From Propionibacteriaceae bacterium (GTDB lineage Bacteria; Actinomycetota; Actinomycetes; Propionibacteriales; Propionibacteriaceae): 64,000 bases of DNA. Below the pieces are notes generated by a model. The model was given only the letters and a program-made list of their open reading frames with translations, searched no databases and was not told the origin of the DNA. Position 1 is the stretch's first letter. The number at the start of each line of letters is the position of its first letter. The stretch covers positions 1 through 64,000 of the forward strand of contig WQZD01000011.1 of the NCBI GenBank assembly GCA_009780915.1, given 5' to 3'. Positions 35,600-44,822 of this stretch are shown here, in pieces. Position numbers and translations under genes: made by a program.

Positions 35600-38500
35600 T
35601 CACGGGGTGAAGACGGCCCGCAGCACCGCGCTTGCCCATTGCAGCAATTCCTCGTTCTTCGCCGGCTCCCTCGACGAGTCCCGGCTAGTGGGAGCCGGTA
35701 TCAGGACATGGCCTTCCGGTTTGACCACGCTGGCGGGGTACAACCTCGCCAACCGCGCCCGCCGGGAGTCCGGCACGGGCTCGGAGGGGGTGAACCGGAT
35801 GTATTTGCCCTGTGCGACCACCTCGGTGACGCCCACATTGCGGGCATCGATACGGAAATTCGCCACGTCCACCAAGGCCCTCACCACCTCCGGGGGCTCC
35901 CCGTAGCGGTCGGTCAACTCGTCGACCACCTCGTCCATCTGGACGTGGGTCTCGGCCTGCGCGATACGCCGGTACATCTCGAGACGCAGCCTCTCGGAGT
36001 CGACATAATCGCCGGGCAGATGGGCCTCGACCGGGATCTCGATCCTCATCTCGACCTCCGGGACGGCCTGCGTGCCGGATTTGAACTCGGTGACGGCTTC
36101 GCCGACAAGTCTCAGGTAGAGGTCGAAACCCACGTCCGCGATGTGGCCTGACTGCTCGGCGCCTAGGAGGTTCCCCGCGCCACGGATCTCCAGGTCCCTC
36201 ATGGCGATTCTCATCCCCGCCCCGAGGTCGGTGTTGGCGGCCATGGTCGCCAGCCTGTCATGGGCGGTCGAGGTCAGTTCCTTGTCCCGAGGGTAGAAGA
36301 AGTACGCGTACCCTCGGTCCCGTCCGCGGCCGACGCGGCCCCGGATCTGGTGCAACTGGCTCAAGCCCATCGCGTCGGCCCTGTCGATGATCAGCGTGTT
36401 GGCCGTGGAGATGTCCAAGCCGGACTCGACGATCGTGGTGCACACCAGCACGTCGAAGCGACGCTCGACGAAATCGAGCATGGCCTGCTCCAGGCGGCGC
36501 TCCCCCATCTTCCCGTGGGCCACCCCGACCGTCGCCTCCGGCACGAGTTCCATGATGTGGTGGGCGACCTTGTCGATGGACTCCACCCGGTTGTGCAGGA
36601 AGTACACCTGGCCCTCACGGGCGAGCTCGCGGCGGATGGCGGCCGTCACCTGGCCCTCGTCGTACACGCCCGCGAACGTGAGTACCGGGTGACGCTCCTC
36701 GGGAGGCGTCGTGATGACCGAGAGCTCCCGGATGCCGGTCACCGCCATCTCGAGGGTGCGCGGGATGGGCGTGGCCGACATGGCGAGCACGTCGGCGTCC
36801 AGGCGCAGCTTCTTCAGTGCCTCCTTGTGCTCGACGCCGAATCTCTGCTCCTCGTCGATGATGACCAGGCCCAGGTCCTTGAACACGACGTCCTGGCTGA
36901 GCAGGCGATGGGTGCCGATGACCACGTCGACCGATCCGTCCTCCAGCCCTGCGAGGGTCTTCTTCTCTTGGGCGGGGGTCTGGAAGCGGGACAGGGGCGC
37001 CAGAGTCAGGGGGAAGCCGGCGAACCGGGAGGCGAAGGTGGCGAAATGCTGTTGGACGAGCAGGGTCGTGGGCACGAGGACCGCCACCTGCTTGCCGTCC
37101 ATCGCCGCCTTGAACGCGGCGCGGACCGCGATCTCCGTCTTGCCGTAGCCCACGTCCCCGCACACGAGTCGGTCCATGGGCGTGATCGCCTCCATGTCGT
37201 GCTTCACGTCGTCGATGCAGGCCAGCTGATCGGGGGTCTCCACGTAGCTGAAGGAGTCTTCCATCTCCTGCTGCCATTCCGTGTCAGCCGAGAAGGCGAA
37301 GCCCTGGGCCGCCTGCCGGGCCGCGTACAACTGCACCAGCTCCCGTGCGATCTCGCGCACAGCCTTGCGGGCCCGGGCTTTGCGTTTGGTCCAATCGGCC
37401 CCGCCCAGCCGGTCGAGGGTCGGGTCCTGGCCCCCCACATAGCGCGTGACCAGGTTGAGCTGGTCCATGGGGACGTACAACCGGTCGCCGGGCTGGCCCC
37501 GCTTGGACGGGGCGTACTCGATGACCAGGTACTCCCTCTCGATCCCGGAGACGACCCGGGTGGCCATCTCCTGGTACCGGCCGACGCCGTGCGAGTCGTG
37601 GACCACCAGGTCCCCCTTGCTCAAAGTGAGGGGGTCGATCTCCTTCTTGCGTCGTGTCGGTAGCCGCCGGTCGGCCTTGTCGACGGGCTGGGACCCGGCG
37701 ACTTCCGCCGACGTCAACAGGACCAGGTTCAACGAGGGCATGGAGAATCCCCGCGTGAAACTGCCTGTCATGATGCAGGCCATCCCCGGCTGGGGCTCTG
37801 TGGCGACCTGATCGAAGATGTGCGCGGGGGTGCCCTGCTCGGTCATCAGGTCGTGGAACCGTTGCGCCAGGCCCCGGCCTTCGGTGGTGAAGACGACGGT
37901 CTGTCCGGCCGCCACGGCGTCGCTGACCTGGTCGATCCCATGACCCGCCGGCAGCGCCTGGCCGGGCTCGGCGTGGATCTGGACGGCCTCGTCGTCGGGG
38001 GCGGGCCCGAACGGCGACAGGGTCCACCATCCCACGCCTCTGGCCATCGCCGCCAGACGTACCTCCCGCAGGGACTTGTACGCGGCCGCGCCCAAGTCGA
38101 TGGGCGCCTGCCCGCCACCGGCGGCCGCCCATGACGCGCGCAGGAACTCCTCGGACGTCGCCGTGAGGTCCTGGGCGCGCGAGCTGATCAACTCGGGGTC
38201 GCACATGAGCACGACCGTCGACGGGTCGATGACATCGGTGAACATCTCCATGCCGTCGGTCAGAGCCGGGGCCAGGGCCTCCATCCCGTCCACGGCATGG
38301 CCGTCCGCGATGCGGTCCAGCATGTCGGTGAGTTCGGGATGATGGGGAAGGAGCGCCTTCGCGCGGTCGCGCACCTGGTCCGTCAGGCGCATCTCGCGGC
38401 AGGGGGTCGCGACGACGTGGTCGACCACCGTCGTGGACGAGCGTTGGTCCCCGACGGAGAAACTGCGGATCTCTTCCACCGTGTCGCCGAAGAAGTCGAT

Positions 38501-39076
38501 GCGCACCGGCGCGGGGGCTGTCGGGGTGAACAGATCGACGATCCCGCCCCTCACGGCGAACTCTCCGCGCCTCTCCACGAGGTCGGTGCGCACGTATCCC
38601 GCCTGCACCAGCGACAGGGCCAGGTGGTCGATGTCCATGTCCTGGCCCACACGGATCGTCACCTCGCTCATATGGCCCAGACCCTTGACCTGGGGCTGGA
38701 GCAGGGATCTGATCGGGGCCACGACCACGCGGGGAGGGGGGAGCTCGTCGTTGCCGACGAGGCGGCGCAGGACCTCCAGACGCCTGCCCACGGTGTCCGA
38801 CCGTGGACTGAGCCGCTCATGGGGCAAGGTCTCCCATGCCGGGAAGTAGGCCACGTCGCCAGGCCCGAGCAAGGATTCCAGCGCCGCGACCATGGTCTCG
38901 GCCTCACGATAGGTGGAGGTGACCACGAGCAGGGGCTTCGACCCCGCCAGGGCGGCGATCACGAAGGGACGGATCTCCTGGATGCAGACGATGTCGCCTG
39001 TGGATCTCCTCGTCGCCTCGGTGACCGCGCGTAGAACAGATTCCTCGCGGGAGATCAGACGAGTCAGGCCATGCAC
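35600..39076 (-). CDS. mfd: Transcription-repair coupling factor
   Basis: 1158 residues, full length. An N-terminal UvrB-like region (VVTSTYREAETM, YFPAWETLPHERLSPR), the RNA polymerase interaction domain (SKGDLVVHDSHGVGRYQEM), and a RecG-like translocase with GDVGYGKTEIAVRAAF, DEEQRFGV, SATPIPRTLEMA and the C-terminal QIRGRVGRGRDRGYAYFFY plus TRD-type domain. It displaces stalled RNA polymerase at lesions and recruits UvrA. Notably the window also contains a HelD-type polymerase remover. Confidence 0.96.
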   Translation of the reverse strand: MHGLTRLISREESVLRAVTEATRRSTGDIVCIQEIRPFVIAALAGSKPLLVVTSTYREAETMVAALESLLGPGDVAYFPAWETLPHERLSPRSDTVGRRLEVLRRLVGNDELPPPRVVVAPIRSLLQPQVKGLGHMSEVTIRVGQDMDIDHLALSLVQAGYVRTDLVERRGEFAVRGGIVDLFTPTAPAPVRIDFFGDTVEEIRSFSVGDQRSSTTVVDHVVATPCREMRLTDQVRDRAKALLPHHPELTDMLDRIADGHAVDGMEALAPALTDGMEMFTDVIDPSTVVLMCDPELISSRAQDLTATSEEFLRASWAAAGGGQAPIDLGAAAYKSLREVRLAAMARGVGWWTLSPFGPAPDDEAVQIHAEPGQALPAGHGIDQVSDAVAAGQTVVFTTEGRGLAQRFHDLMTEQGTPAHIFDQVATEPQPGMACIMTGSFTRGFSMPSLNLVLLTSAEVAGSQPVDKADRRLPTRRKKEIDPLTLSKGDLVVHDSHGVGRYQEMATRVVSGIEREYLVIEYAPSKRGQPGDRLYVPMDQLNLVTRYVGGQDPTLDRLGGADWTKRKARARKAVREIARELVQLYAARQAAQGFAFSADTEWQQEMEDSFSYVETPDQLACIDDVKHDMEAITPMDRLVCGDVGYGKTEIAVRAAFKAAMDGKQVAVLVPTTLLVQQHFATFASRFAGFPLTLAPLSRFQTPAQEKKTLAGLEDGSVDVVIGTHRLLSQDVVFKDLGLVIIDEEQRFGVEHKEALKKLRLDADVLAMSATPIPRTLEMAVTGIRELSVITTPPEERHPVLTFAGVYDEGQVTAAIRRELAREGQVYFLHNRVESIDKVAHHIMELVPEATVGVAHGKMGERRLEQAMLDFVERRFDVLVCTTIVESGLDISTANTLIIDRADAMGLSQLHQIRGRVGRGRDRGYAYFFYPRDKELTSTAHDRLATMAANTDLGAGMRIAMRDLEIRGAGNLLGAEQSGHIADVGFDLYLRLVGEAVTEFKSGTQAVPEVEMRIEIPVEAHLPGDYVDSERLRLEMYRRIAQAETHVQMDEVVDELTDRYGEPPEVVRALVDVANFRIDARNVGVTEVVAQGKYIRFTPSEPVPDSRRARLARLYPASVVKPEGHVLIPAPTSRDSSREPAKNEELLQWASAVLRAVFTP

Positions 39077-39151
39077 CCGTACAGATTACTCCTGAAATCA
39101 CTCGTCCCCGGGAGCCGGCGCGGCGTCGGGGGATTCAGGCGGGATGGGTGG

Positions 39152-39751
39152 TCACGAATTGTAGGCGGCCTGCGCTTGCTCGAGGCCGCGTGTGACGAGG
39201 CACTCCACGGCGTCGGCCGCTCGTGTCACCATCCTTGACAGGGTCTCTTTCTCGGCGGAGGAGAAACCGGTCAGGACCCAGTCGGTGACCTCCATCCTCC
39301 CCGACGGGCGCCCGATCCCCACGCGCACCCGATAGTAGTCCCCCGTGCCCGTCATGGCACGGATGGACTTCAAGCCGTTGTGGCCATTGTCCCCGCCGGC
39401 GAGCTTCGTGCGCACCTGGCCCAGGTCGATGTCCAACTCGTCGTGGACGACGACGAGATGGTCGGGACGCACGCGCAGGTCCGAGAGCAGGTTGCGCACG
39501 GGGATCCCCGACTGGTTCATGTACGTGCGCGTGGTCGCCAGGATGACCCTCTCGGCCTCATGGGAGGGGACTCCCGTCCCCTGGGGACCCACCCTCACCT
39601 CGGCGGTGTCCGCCTTGAGCATGCGGTGGGCCTTCCACGTGGACGAGCCGCGCTTGGCGAGCTCATGGACGACCATCGCCCCCACATTGTGGCGATGGGA
39701 AGCGTAGGTCGGGCCTGGATTGCCAAGCCCGACCACAAGCCACGACGCCAC
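39152..39751 (-). CDS. pth: Peptidyl-tRNA hydrolase
   Basis: 199 residues. VVGLGNPGPTYASHRHNVG, TYMNQSG, VVHDELDIDLG and GGDNGHNGLKSI are the family signatures, including the catalytic His and Asp. GTG 39751 starts 4 nt after the rplY stop, so both are co-transcribed, a frequent bacterial arrangement. Confidence 0.95.
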   Translation of the reverse strand: MASWLVVGLGNPGPTYASHRHNVGAMVVHELAKRGSSTWKAHRMLKADTAEVRVGPQGTGVPSHEAERVILATTRTYMNQSGIPVRNLLSDLRVRPDHLVVVHDELDIDLGQVRTKLAGGDNGHNGLKSIRAMTGTGDYYRVRVGIGRPSGRMEVTDWVLTGFSSAEKETLSRMVTRAADAVECLVTRGLEQAQAAYNS

Positions 39752-39754
39752 GGA

Positions 39755-40363
39755 TCAGGCCTGACTCGCCTCGGAGGCTTCAGTCTCGCCCGACTCTTCG
39801 CCGACCGTCTCGCCCATGTCCTTGGCCTGCGGGGCCTGGATGGACAAGATGAGGTCCTCGGGCTCGCCGGTGAAGACGGCGCCCTTGGGCAGGGTCAGAT
39901 CTTGGGCGAGGATCACGGCGCCCACTTCGAGGCCGTCGATGTCGATGTCGATGTGCGCGGGGATGTGCGTGGCCTCGACCTCGAGGGTGATCGTGGTCTG
40001 GTCCTGGATGATGACCGCGGAGCCCTTGACCTCGCCGACGATCTGCAGGGGCACCTCGACGTGGACCTTCTCGCCACGCTTGACGACGAGCAGGTCGACG
40101 TGCTCGATGGTGTCACGCACCGGGTCGCGCTGAATCTGCTTGGGCAGGGCGAGCTGGGGCTTGTGCCCCTCCAGGGCGATGTCCAGCAGCGCGTTCGCCG
40201 TGCGCAGGGCCAGCGTCGTCACGTGGGCCGGGAGCGCCACATGGATGGGCTCGCCGCCATGGCCGTACAACACAGCCGGAATCATATTGTCGCGGCGCAG
40301 CCGACGGGCCGCACCCTTACCGAACTCGTCACGCAGTTGTGCCGTGATGACAATCTGGGCCAT
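39755..40363 (-). CDS. rplY: 50S ribosomal protein L25 / general stress protein Ctc
   Basis: 202 residues: an N-terminal L25 5S-rRNA-binding domain (about 1-95, with GKGAARRLRRDNMIPAVLYG) and the C-terminal TL5/Ctc beta domain, then an acidic tail. ATG 40363 follows AAAGGAG. First gene of rplY-pth. Confidence 0.94.
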   Translation of the reverse strand: MAQIVITAQLRDEFGKGAARRLRRDNMIPAVLYGHGGEPIHVALPAHVTTLALRTANALLDIALEGHKPQLALPKQIQRDPVRDTIEHVDLLVVKRGEKVHVEVPLQIVGEVKGSAVIIQDQTTITLEVEATHIPAHIDIDIDGLEVGAVILAQDLTLPKGAVFTGEPEDLILSIQAPQAKDMGETVGEESGETEASEASQA

Positions 40364-40539
40364 CGTTCTCCTTTACCTTGGTCAGTTCATGCACGCAGCC
40401 TCGACCAAGGGCCGTCGATAACGGGAATAATCCCCTCGCCGGGCAACCCTGACAGTGTACTACCCCGATCCACGCCTTCGCATCTGGCGTGGGGGCGGCT
40501 CTGCCCGACGTGCTTGGGCCCCGCGCGCCCCAGGCACAC

Positions 40540-40567
40540 TTGTCGGGTGTCGGTGGAAAGATATACC
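40540..40567 (+). promoter_or_regulatory. Promoter of the Cys-His-Cys protein gene
   Basis: TTGTCG (40540-40545), 16-nt spacer, TATACC (40562-40567), about 34 nt before the start codon at 40601. Confidence 0.45.
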
Positions 40568-40600
40568 GTAAGGCGCATTGGTATGGACGAGGAGAGCCTG

Positions 40601-41494
40601 ATGAGCATGGAGCCTACGCACGCGAGGATCACACGATTCGGCGCGTTGGGCCACGGGTCGACGCCACCGTCGACCGCGTTCGACGACCTGCCCGCCCGGG
40701 TGTCGGAACGGTTGGCCCACGGGGAGTACGACGCGGCGGCCCGGTCGGCGACGGCGGCCACATGCATCGACCGTCGGCCGCGCGTGGACGGGACCGACCC
40801 CCTCCTGCCCAATGTCGGCGGGGGGTTCTTCGGCATCCTGACGGCTGTGCGTGCCGTACGCCCCAGCTTCGACCCGGACCTGCTCACGGCCGACGGTCTC
40901 GCGAAAGCCCTGATCAGTCAGGGCCTGCCGGTCTTCGTCCACATCGACCAGAACTTCGCCGTCGGCAAGAAATCCGGGTGCGCCTTCAACGACCACCTGC
41001 CTGAGATCTCGGCTCACGTGCACCAGATCGTCGACGAGGCCATGGCCGTGTTCGGCATCGACCCCGACGCGCCGGGCGACGGCTCGACGACGCTGCGCGA
41101 CATGGCGGAGCGACTTCTGGCCATGAGCCAGGCCGACGACCTGCGAGAGGACGCCTTCTCGCGACTGTCAGCCGCACAGGACATGGGCGCGACGACGGAG
41201 ATCCTCCAGGGCACGGACCCTGGCGTGGGCGCCGACTTCAGCTTCCACGACGGGCACACGTTGTCGCGCATGGACGTCCTGGCTGACGGGCCGTGGCAGT
41301 TCTTCCACGTCGACGCGTGGAGCTTCGAACCCACCGCCGTGACGCTGGCGAGAATCCTCCCTCGCAGCCACGCCCAAGCCGAGCTGACCGAGGAATCCCT
41401 GGTGTGGCAGCTTCAGACGGCCATGTTCCTCAGCAGCGTCGCGGCCGTGTCCCTGCTGTGCGGGCCCGAGTCCACGTTGGTGATCAGGCCCTGA
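40601..41494 (+). CDS. Conserved protein with a Cys-His-Cys metal-site pattern
   Basis: 297 residues, soluble, no close family that I can name with certainty. Striking residues: C55 in TCIDRRP, H114 in VFVHIDQN and C127 in KSGCAFNDH, with PNVGGGFFGI between them. Spacing and flanking acidic residues recall the cadmium carbonic anhydrase-like (CDCA repeat) fold, where Cys-His-Cys binds Zn or Cd. This is inference. ATG 40601 has GGAGAG 4 nt upstream; the frame is open far leftward antisense to pth and rplY, which is not coding. The 3' end overlaps the convergent SDR gene by 11 nt. Confidence 0.68.
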   Translation: MSMEPTHARITRFGALGHGSTPPSTAFDDLPARVSERLAHGEYDAAARSATAATCIDRRPRVDGTDPLLPNVGGGFFGILTAVRAVRPSFDPDLLTADGLAKALISQGLPVFVHIDQNFAVGKKSGCAFNDHLPEISAHVHQIVDEAMAVFGIDPDAPGDGSTTLRDMAERLLAMSQADDLREDAFSRLSAAQDMGATTEILQGTDPGVGADFSFHDGHTLSRMDVLADGPWQFFHVDAWSFEPTAVTLARILPRSHAQAELTEESLVWQLQTAMFLSSVAAVSLLCGPESTLVIRP

Positions 41495-42380
41495 CCGCGC
41501 CCTCGCTCCCCCATGCGGCACGGATGGCGCCGACCACGTCCGTGTGCTCGAACTGGAATCCGGCGTCGAGCAGCGCCGTGGGCGCCACGCGTTGGGACGC
41601 CAGGAGCAGTTCGTCGGCGCCTCCCAGCACGGATCGCAGGACGACGGCGGGCACACGCATCACATGGGGACGACGCAAGATCCGCGCCACGGCACGGCTG
41701 ATGTCGTGCGCCCTGGCCGGCACGGGGGAGACGATGTCGATCGGCCCCGCGAGGGACGTGGCCCCCAGAGCGAACTCCATGGCGCGCACCTCGTCGGCGA
41801 GGGACACCCAGGGCCACCACTGGGCGCCCGACCCCAGCCGTGCCCCCAACCCGACGCGGGTCACAGCGGCCAAGGGTTTGAGAGCGCCCTCCGGGCCTAA
41901 CACGATGCCTGTGCGTGCCCAGACGACCCGAGTGTGGCCGAGGGCGGGTCGGGCGGCCTGCTCCCATGCCTGGACGACCGTCGCCAGAAAGCTGTCGCCG
42001 GGCGGCGACGACTCGTCCACCTGCTCCTCGCCGCGATCGCCGTAGAACCCGACGGCCGATCCCGACACCCACACCGACGGAGGATTCTCACAGTCCCGGA
42101 CGGCCTGCGCCAGCGCCGCCGTGGCGTCCACCCGGGACGACTCGATCAGGCGGCGGTAGGCGGCGGTCCAGGGCAGGTGGGTCAGGCTGGCCCCGTTGAG
42201 CGACACCAGAGCGTCGGCCCAGTCCACCGCCTCCCCAGGGACCGAACCAGGCAGGGCGGTCCATTGATAGTCGCCCCCCGGCGACCTCGTCAGGCACCGC
42301 ACCTGGTGCCCATGATCGGCCAGTTCGGTCTTCAGCGCCGTGCCGATCATCCCAGACGCTCCCGCTAACAGGACCTTCAT
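41484..42380 (-). CDS. TIGR01777-type epimerase (SDR family)
   Basis: 298 residues. VLLAGASGMIGTALKTEL is the Rossmann motif, followed by LVSLNGASL, SGSAVGFYGDRG (Tyr of the SDR catalytic pair) and a C-terminal DUF1731-like segment (RRPHVMRVPAVVLRSVLG). Substrate unknown. TAGGCT (42387-42392) ends 6 nt before ATG 42380, so it is likely leaderless and divergent from the leaderless hydrolase gene beyond. Confidence 0.86.
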   Translation of the reverse strand: MKVLLAGASGMIGTALKTELADHGHQVRCLTRSPGGDYQWTALPGSVPGEAVDWADALVSLNGASLTHLPWTAAYRRLIESSRVDATAALAQAVRDCENPPSVWVSGSAVGFYGDRGEEQVDESSPPGDSFLATVVQAWEQAARPALGHTRVVWARTGIVLGPEGALKPLAAVTRVGLGARLGSGAQWWPWVSLADEVRAMEFALGATSLAGPIDIVSPVPARAHDISRAVARILRRPHVMRVPAVVLRSVLGGADELLLASQRVAPTALLDAGFQFEHTDVVGAIRAAWGSEGAVRA

Positions 42381-42465
42381 GGTCGAAGCCTACGCCCGAG
42401 GGGCTGGCCCGGCTGGCCCGGCTCACGAGCCGAAGAAAGAGGAGGGTGGTGAGTACACTGAATCC

Positions 42466-43149
42466 ATGCTTCTTCGATCGGCTGCCTGCGGCGTCTTGCA
42501 AAATAACTGTTTCATCCTCGCTGACAAGGAAGGCAGCGAGTGCGTCATCATCGATCCGGGCATGGACGCCGTCGCCGCTGTGAGGTCCCTGGTCGCCCAG
42601 CACGACCTGACACCGGTCGCCGTCCTGGCCACCCACGGCCATGTCGACCACATCGCCGACGCGGCGCCGGTCGCCGACGGGTACTCGATCCCGGTGTGGA
42701 TACGCTCCGAAGACAGGCGCCTGCTCGCGGACGCGGCCGCCGGCATGGGGCCCGAGGACCTCGACTGGCTGGCCATGTACGTGCCCGAGCCGTTGAAAGA
42801 CCCCGCCCGCGTGGAACTCCTGGACGGGGTGGACCGCCTCGATCTGGCGAACCTCGCCATCACCGTGATCCATGCCCCCGGCCACACTCCCGGCAGCGTC
42901 TTGTTCCGGGTCGACGACCCGGACACCGCCACGACGGTCGTCTTCACCGGCGACGTGCTGTTCGCCGGGTCGGTCGGTCGTACCGACCTGCCCGGCGGGG
43001 ACCAGACGACCATGATGGCCACGTTGCGGGGACCCGTCCTGGGCCTTCCTGACGCGGCTCGCGTCCTGCCCGGCCACGGCAGAAGCTCCACGATGTCGGC
43101 CGAGCGCGCCACCAACCCCTACCTTCAGCCCTTCTTCCTCGACCGCTGA
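42466..43149 (+). CDS. Metallo-beta-lactamase-fold hydrolase (glyoxalase II-like)
   Basis: 227 residues. THGHVDHIADAAPVA holds the HxHxDH motif, with HAPGHTPGSV, FTGDVLFAGSVGRTDL and LPGHGRSSTMSAERATNPYL supplying the remaining metal ligands, as in hydroxyacylglutathione hydrolase-like enzymes. The glutathione-binding helical domain is short, so the physiological thiol may differ. TACACT (42454-42459) ends 6 nt before the ATG; the GGAGG further up would lie outside a leaderless message. Confidence 0.88.
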   Translation: MLLRSAACGVLQNNCFILADKEGSECVIIDPGMDAVAAVRSLVAQHDLTPVAVLATHGHVDHIADAAPVADGYSIPVWIRSEDRRLLADAAAGMGPEDLDWLAMYVPEPLKDPARVELLDGVDRLDLANLAITVIHAPGHTPGSVLFRVDDPDTATTVVFTGDVLFAGSVGRTDLPGGDQTTMMATLRGPVLGLPDAARVLPGHGRSSTMSAERATNPYLQPFFLDR

Positions 43150-43244
43150 CCCGAGGGCGGACCCGGTCGGGCCCGGTCCGTGTCGTGAGGCCGGGGCGTG
43201 GGCGAGGAGCGTGGGCCCGGAGCGTTCGTGGCATGATGGCTGGC

Positions 43245-44165
43245 ATGACACGCATTTCCATCATCGGCCTGGGCGCGATGGGGGCGTCGTACGCCGCCAA
43301 ACTCCATGGCGTCCCCGACACGCAGATCCGTGTGATCGCCTCAGGCGAACGAGCCGAGCGGCTGAGACGCGATGGCGTGATCGTCAACGGCGTGCGACAC
43401 GACTTCGAGGTCGTCTCCCCCGACCAGGACCTGCCTGCCGCCGACCTGGTGATCGTCGGGGTCAAGTACACCGGGTTCGTCCAGGCCTTGGAGGACATCC
43501 GTCATCACATGGGCGATCAGACCATCGTCCTGTCCCTCCTGAACGGGATCACCTCCGAGGCAGAGATCGCCGCGGCGTACCCCACCTGCCATCCGCTGCT
43601 GTCGATCACCTTCGGCGTGGACGCGGTGCGTCACGGCCAGGAGGTCACGTACTCCTCCCTGGGGATCATGGAGTTCGGCGAGGCCTCGAACACATCCGAT
43701 CTCTCCTGGCAGGCGCAGTGGGTGGCCCGGCTCTTCGACGCCGCCGGGTTGGCGTACGAGATCCCCCCAGACATGACGAAACGCCTGTGGTGGAAGTTCA
43801 TGATCAACACGGGGGTGAACCAGGTCACAGCCGTCCTGGAGTGCCCCTACGCCGTCGTCCAGGACAGCCGCTCCCCCGCCCATGATCTGATGATCGCCGC
43901 CCAGCGCGAAGTCGTCGCTGTCGCCCAAGCGCGCGGCATCCGCCTCGACGAGACCGACATCGACGCGTGGATCACGGTGTTGAACGCCCTGGGACCTCGG
44001 CAATACACGTCGATGGCCCAAGACGTCCTGGCCCACCGGCCCACCGAGGCCGAGATCTTCTCCGGCGCCATGCGACGCATGGGGGACGAGGAAGGGGTCC
44101 CCGTGCCCGTCAACACCTGCCTGCACCAGATCCTTCTCGCCAAGGAAATCGTGTGGCGCGGATGA
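43245..44165 (+). CDS. Ketopantoate reductase family (ApbA/PanE) protein
   Basis: 306 residues: N-terminal NAD(P)-binding SIIGLGAMGASYAAKL, VKYTGFVQALEDI, LLNGITSEAEIA, then a C-terminal helical domain with KRLWWKFMINTGVNQVTAV carrying the catalytic Lys. It may be 2-dehydropantoate reductase for pantothenate synthesis or another hydroxy-acid reductase. CATGAT (43232-43237) ends 7 nt before ATG 43245, indicating a leaderless transcript. Confidence 0.86.
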   Translation: MTRISIIGLGAMGASYAAKLHGVPDTQIRVIASGERAERLRRDGVIVNGVRHDFEVVSPDQDLPAADLVIVGVKYTGFVQALEDIRHHMGDQTIVLSLLNGITSEAEIAAAYPTCHPLLSITFGVDAVRHGQEVTYSSLGIMEFGEASNTSDLSWQAQWVARLFDAAGLAYEIPPDMTKRLWWKFMINTGVNQVTAVLECPYAVVQDSRSPAHDLMIAAQREVVAVAQARGIRLDETDIDAWITVLNALGPRQYTSMAQDVLAHRPTEAEIFSGAMRRMGDEEGVPVPVNTCLHQILLAKEIVWRG

Positions 44166-44197
44166 CCCCCGAAGACTGAAACTGATTGCTTGATAGT

Positions 44198-44248
44198 TTG
44201 CAGACATCACATCCTTAGGATATAGTTGCTTACCGCAAGCAACTATAT
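44198..44248 (+). promoter_or_regulatory. marR-efflux promoter and palindromic operator
   Basis: TTGCAG (44198-44203), 17-nt spacer, TATAGT (44221-44226). A perfect inverted repeat, ATATAGTTGCTT - 5 nt - AAGCAACTATAT (44220-44248), covers the -10 and reaches the ribosome binding site. Binding of the MarR product here would block transcription. Confidence 0.78.
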
Positions 44249-44259
44249 GGAGGCGATGG

Positions 44260-44769
44260 ATGGTGCCCGAGCTCCCCCGACAGGTGGAAACGACGAGTCG
44301 AGACGCGGAGGCGTCTCACCCACGGACGCCGACCCGCGAATTATCGGACGCCCTGATGGAGTTCGCACGCCTGTCACGGTCCTTCGCGGACAGTGAGACC
44401 TTCCGGGTCAACCAGGTGCAGTACGCGATCCTGTCCTATCTGAGCGGTCGTGACGACATCAGGCTGACCGCCATGTCCGAGAAGATGGGGTACGACCTGT
44501 CCGTCCTGTCCCGTCAGGCGTCGGCGCTGGCCGAGCAAGGCCTTGTGACACGCACCAAGGACCCCCACGACGGTCGGGCGTGGATCCTCACGCTCACCGA
44601 CCAGGGACTCACCTGTCTCGTCCATGCGCGCGCCAAGCGCCTGGACGTCCTCCAGACCTCGCTCGCAGCATACTCGGACCAGGAGCGTGACTCCGCGGCC
44701 CGCATCCTCATCTCGCTCAACCAGGTCCTCAAGGACACACTCAAACGCAAAGGCATACCCCTGGGATGA
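44260..44769 (+). CDS. MarR-family transcriptional regulator
   Basis: 169 residues with the winged-helix core: VNQVQYAILSYLSG, IRLTAMSEKMGYDLSVLSRQASAL (recognition helix) and the wing VTRTKDPHDGRAWILTLT. ATG 44260 follows TGGAGGCG. Directly upstream of an EmrB-type efflux gene (54 nt between stop and start) and immediately downstream of a perfect palindrome, so it probably represses this operon and is released by a drug or phenolic ligand. Confidence 0.92.
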   Translation: MVPELPRQVETTSRDAEASHPRTPTRELSDALMEFARLSRSFADSETFRVNQVQYAILSYLSGRDDIRLTAMSEKMGYDLSVLSRQASALAEQGLVTRTKDPHDGRAWILTLTDQGLTCLVHARAKRLDVLQTSLAAYSDQERDSAARILISLNQVLKDTLKRKGIPLG

Positions 44770-44822
44770 CCAGGCGGCGCCCTCAGGTTGCGCACCCGAA
44801 CCAGAAGATACGAAAGGACACA

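Noticed and set aside
35588-35607. Terminator at the mfd stop codon
   Set aside because: Only a 6-bp stem overlapping the stop codon, without U-tract; too weak to list.
39380-40600. N-terminal extension of the Cys-His-Cys protein frame
   Set aside because: It runs antisense to pth and rplY and lacks conserved sequence; the start at 40601 has a proper ribosome binding site.
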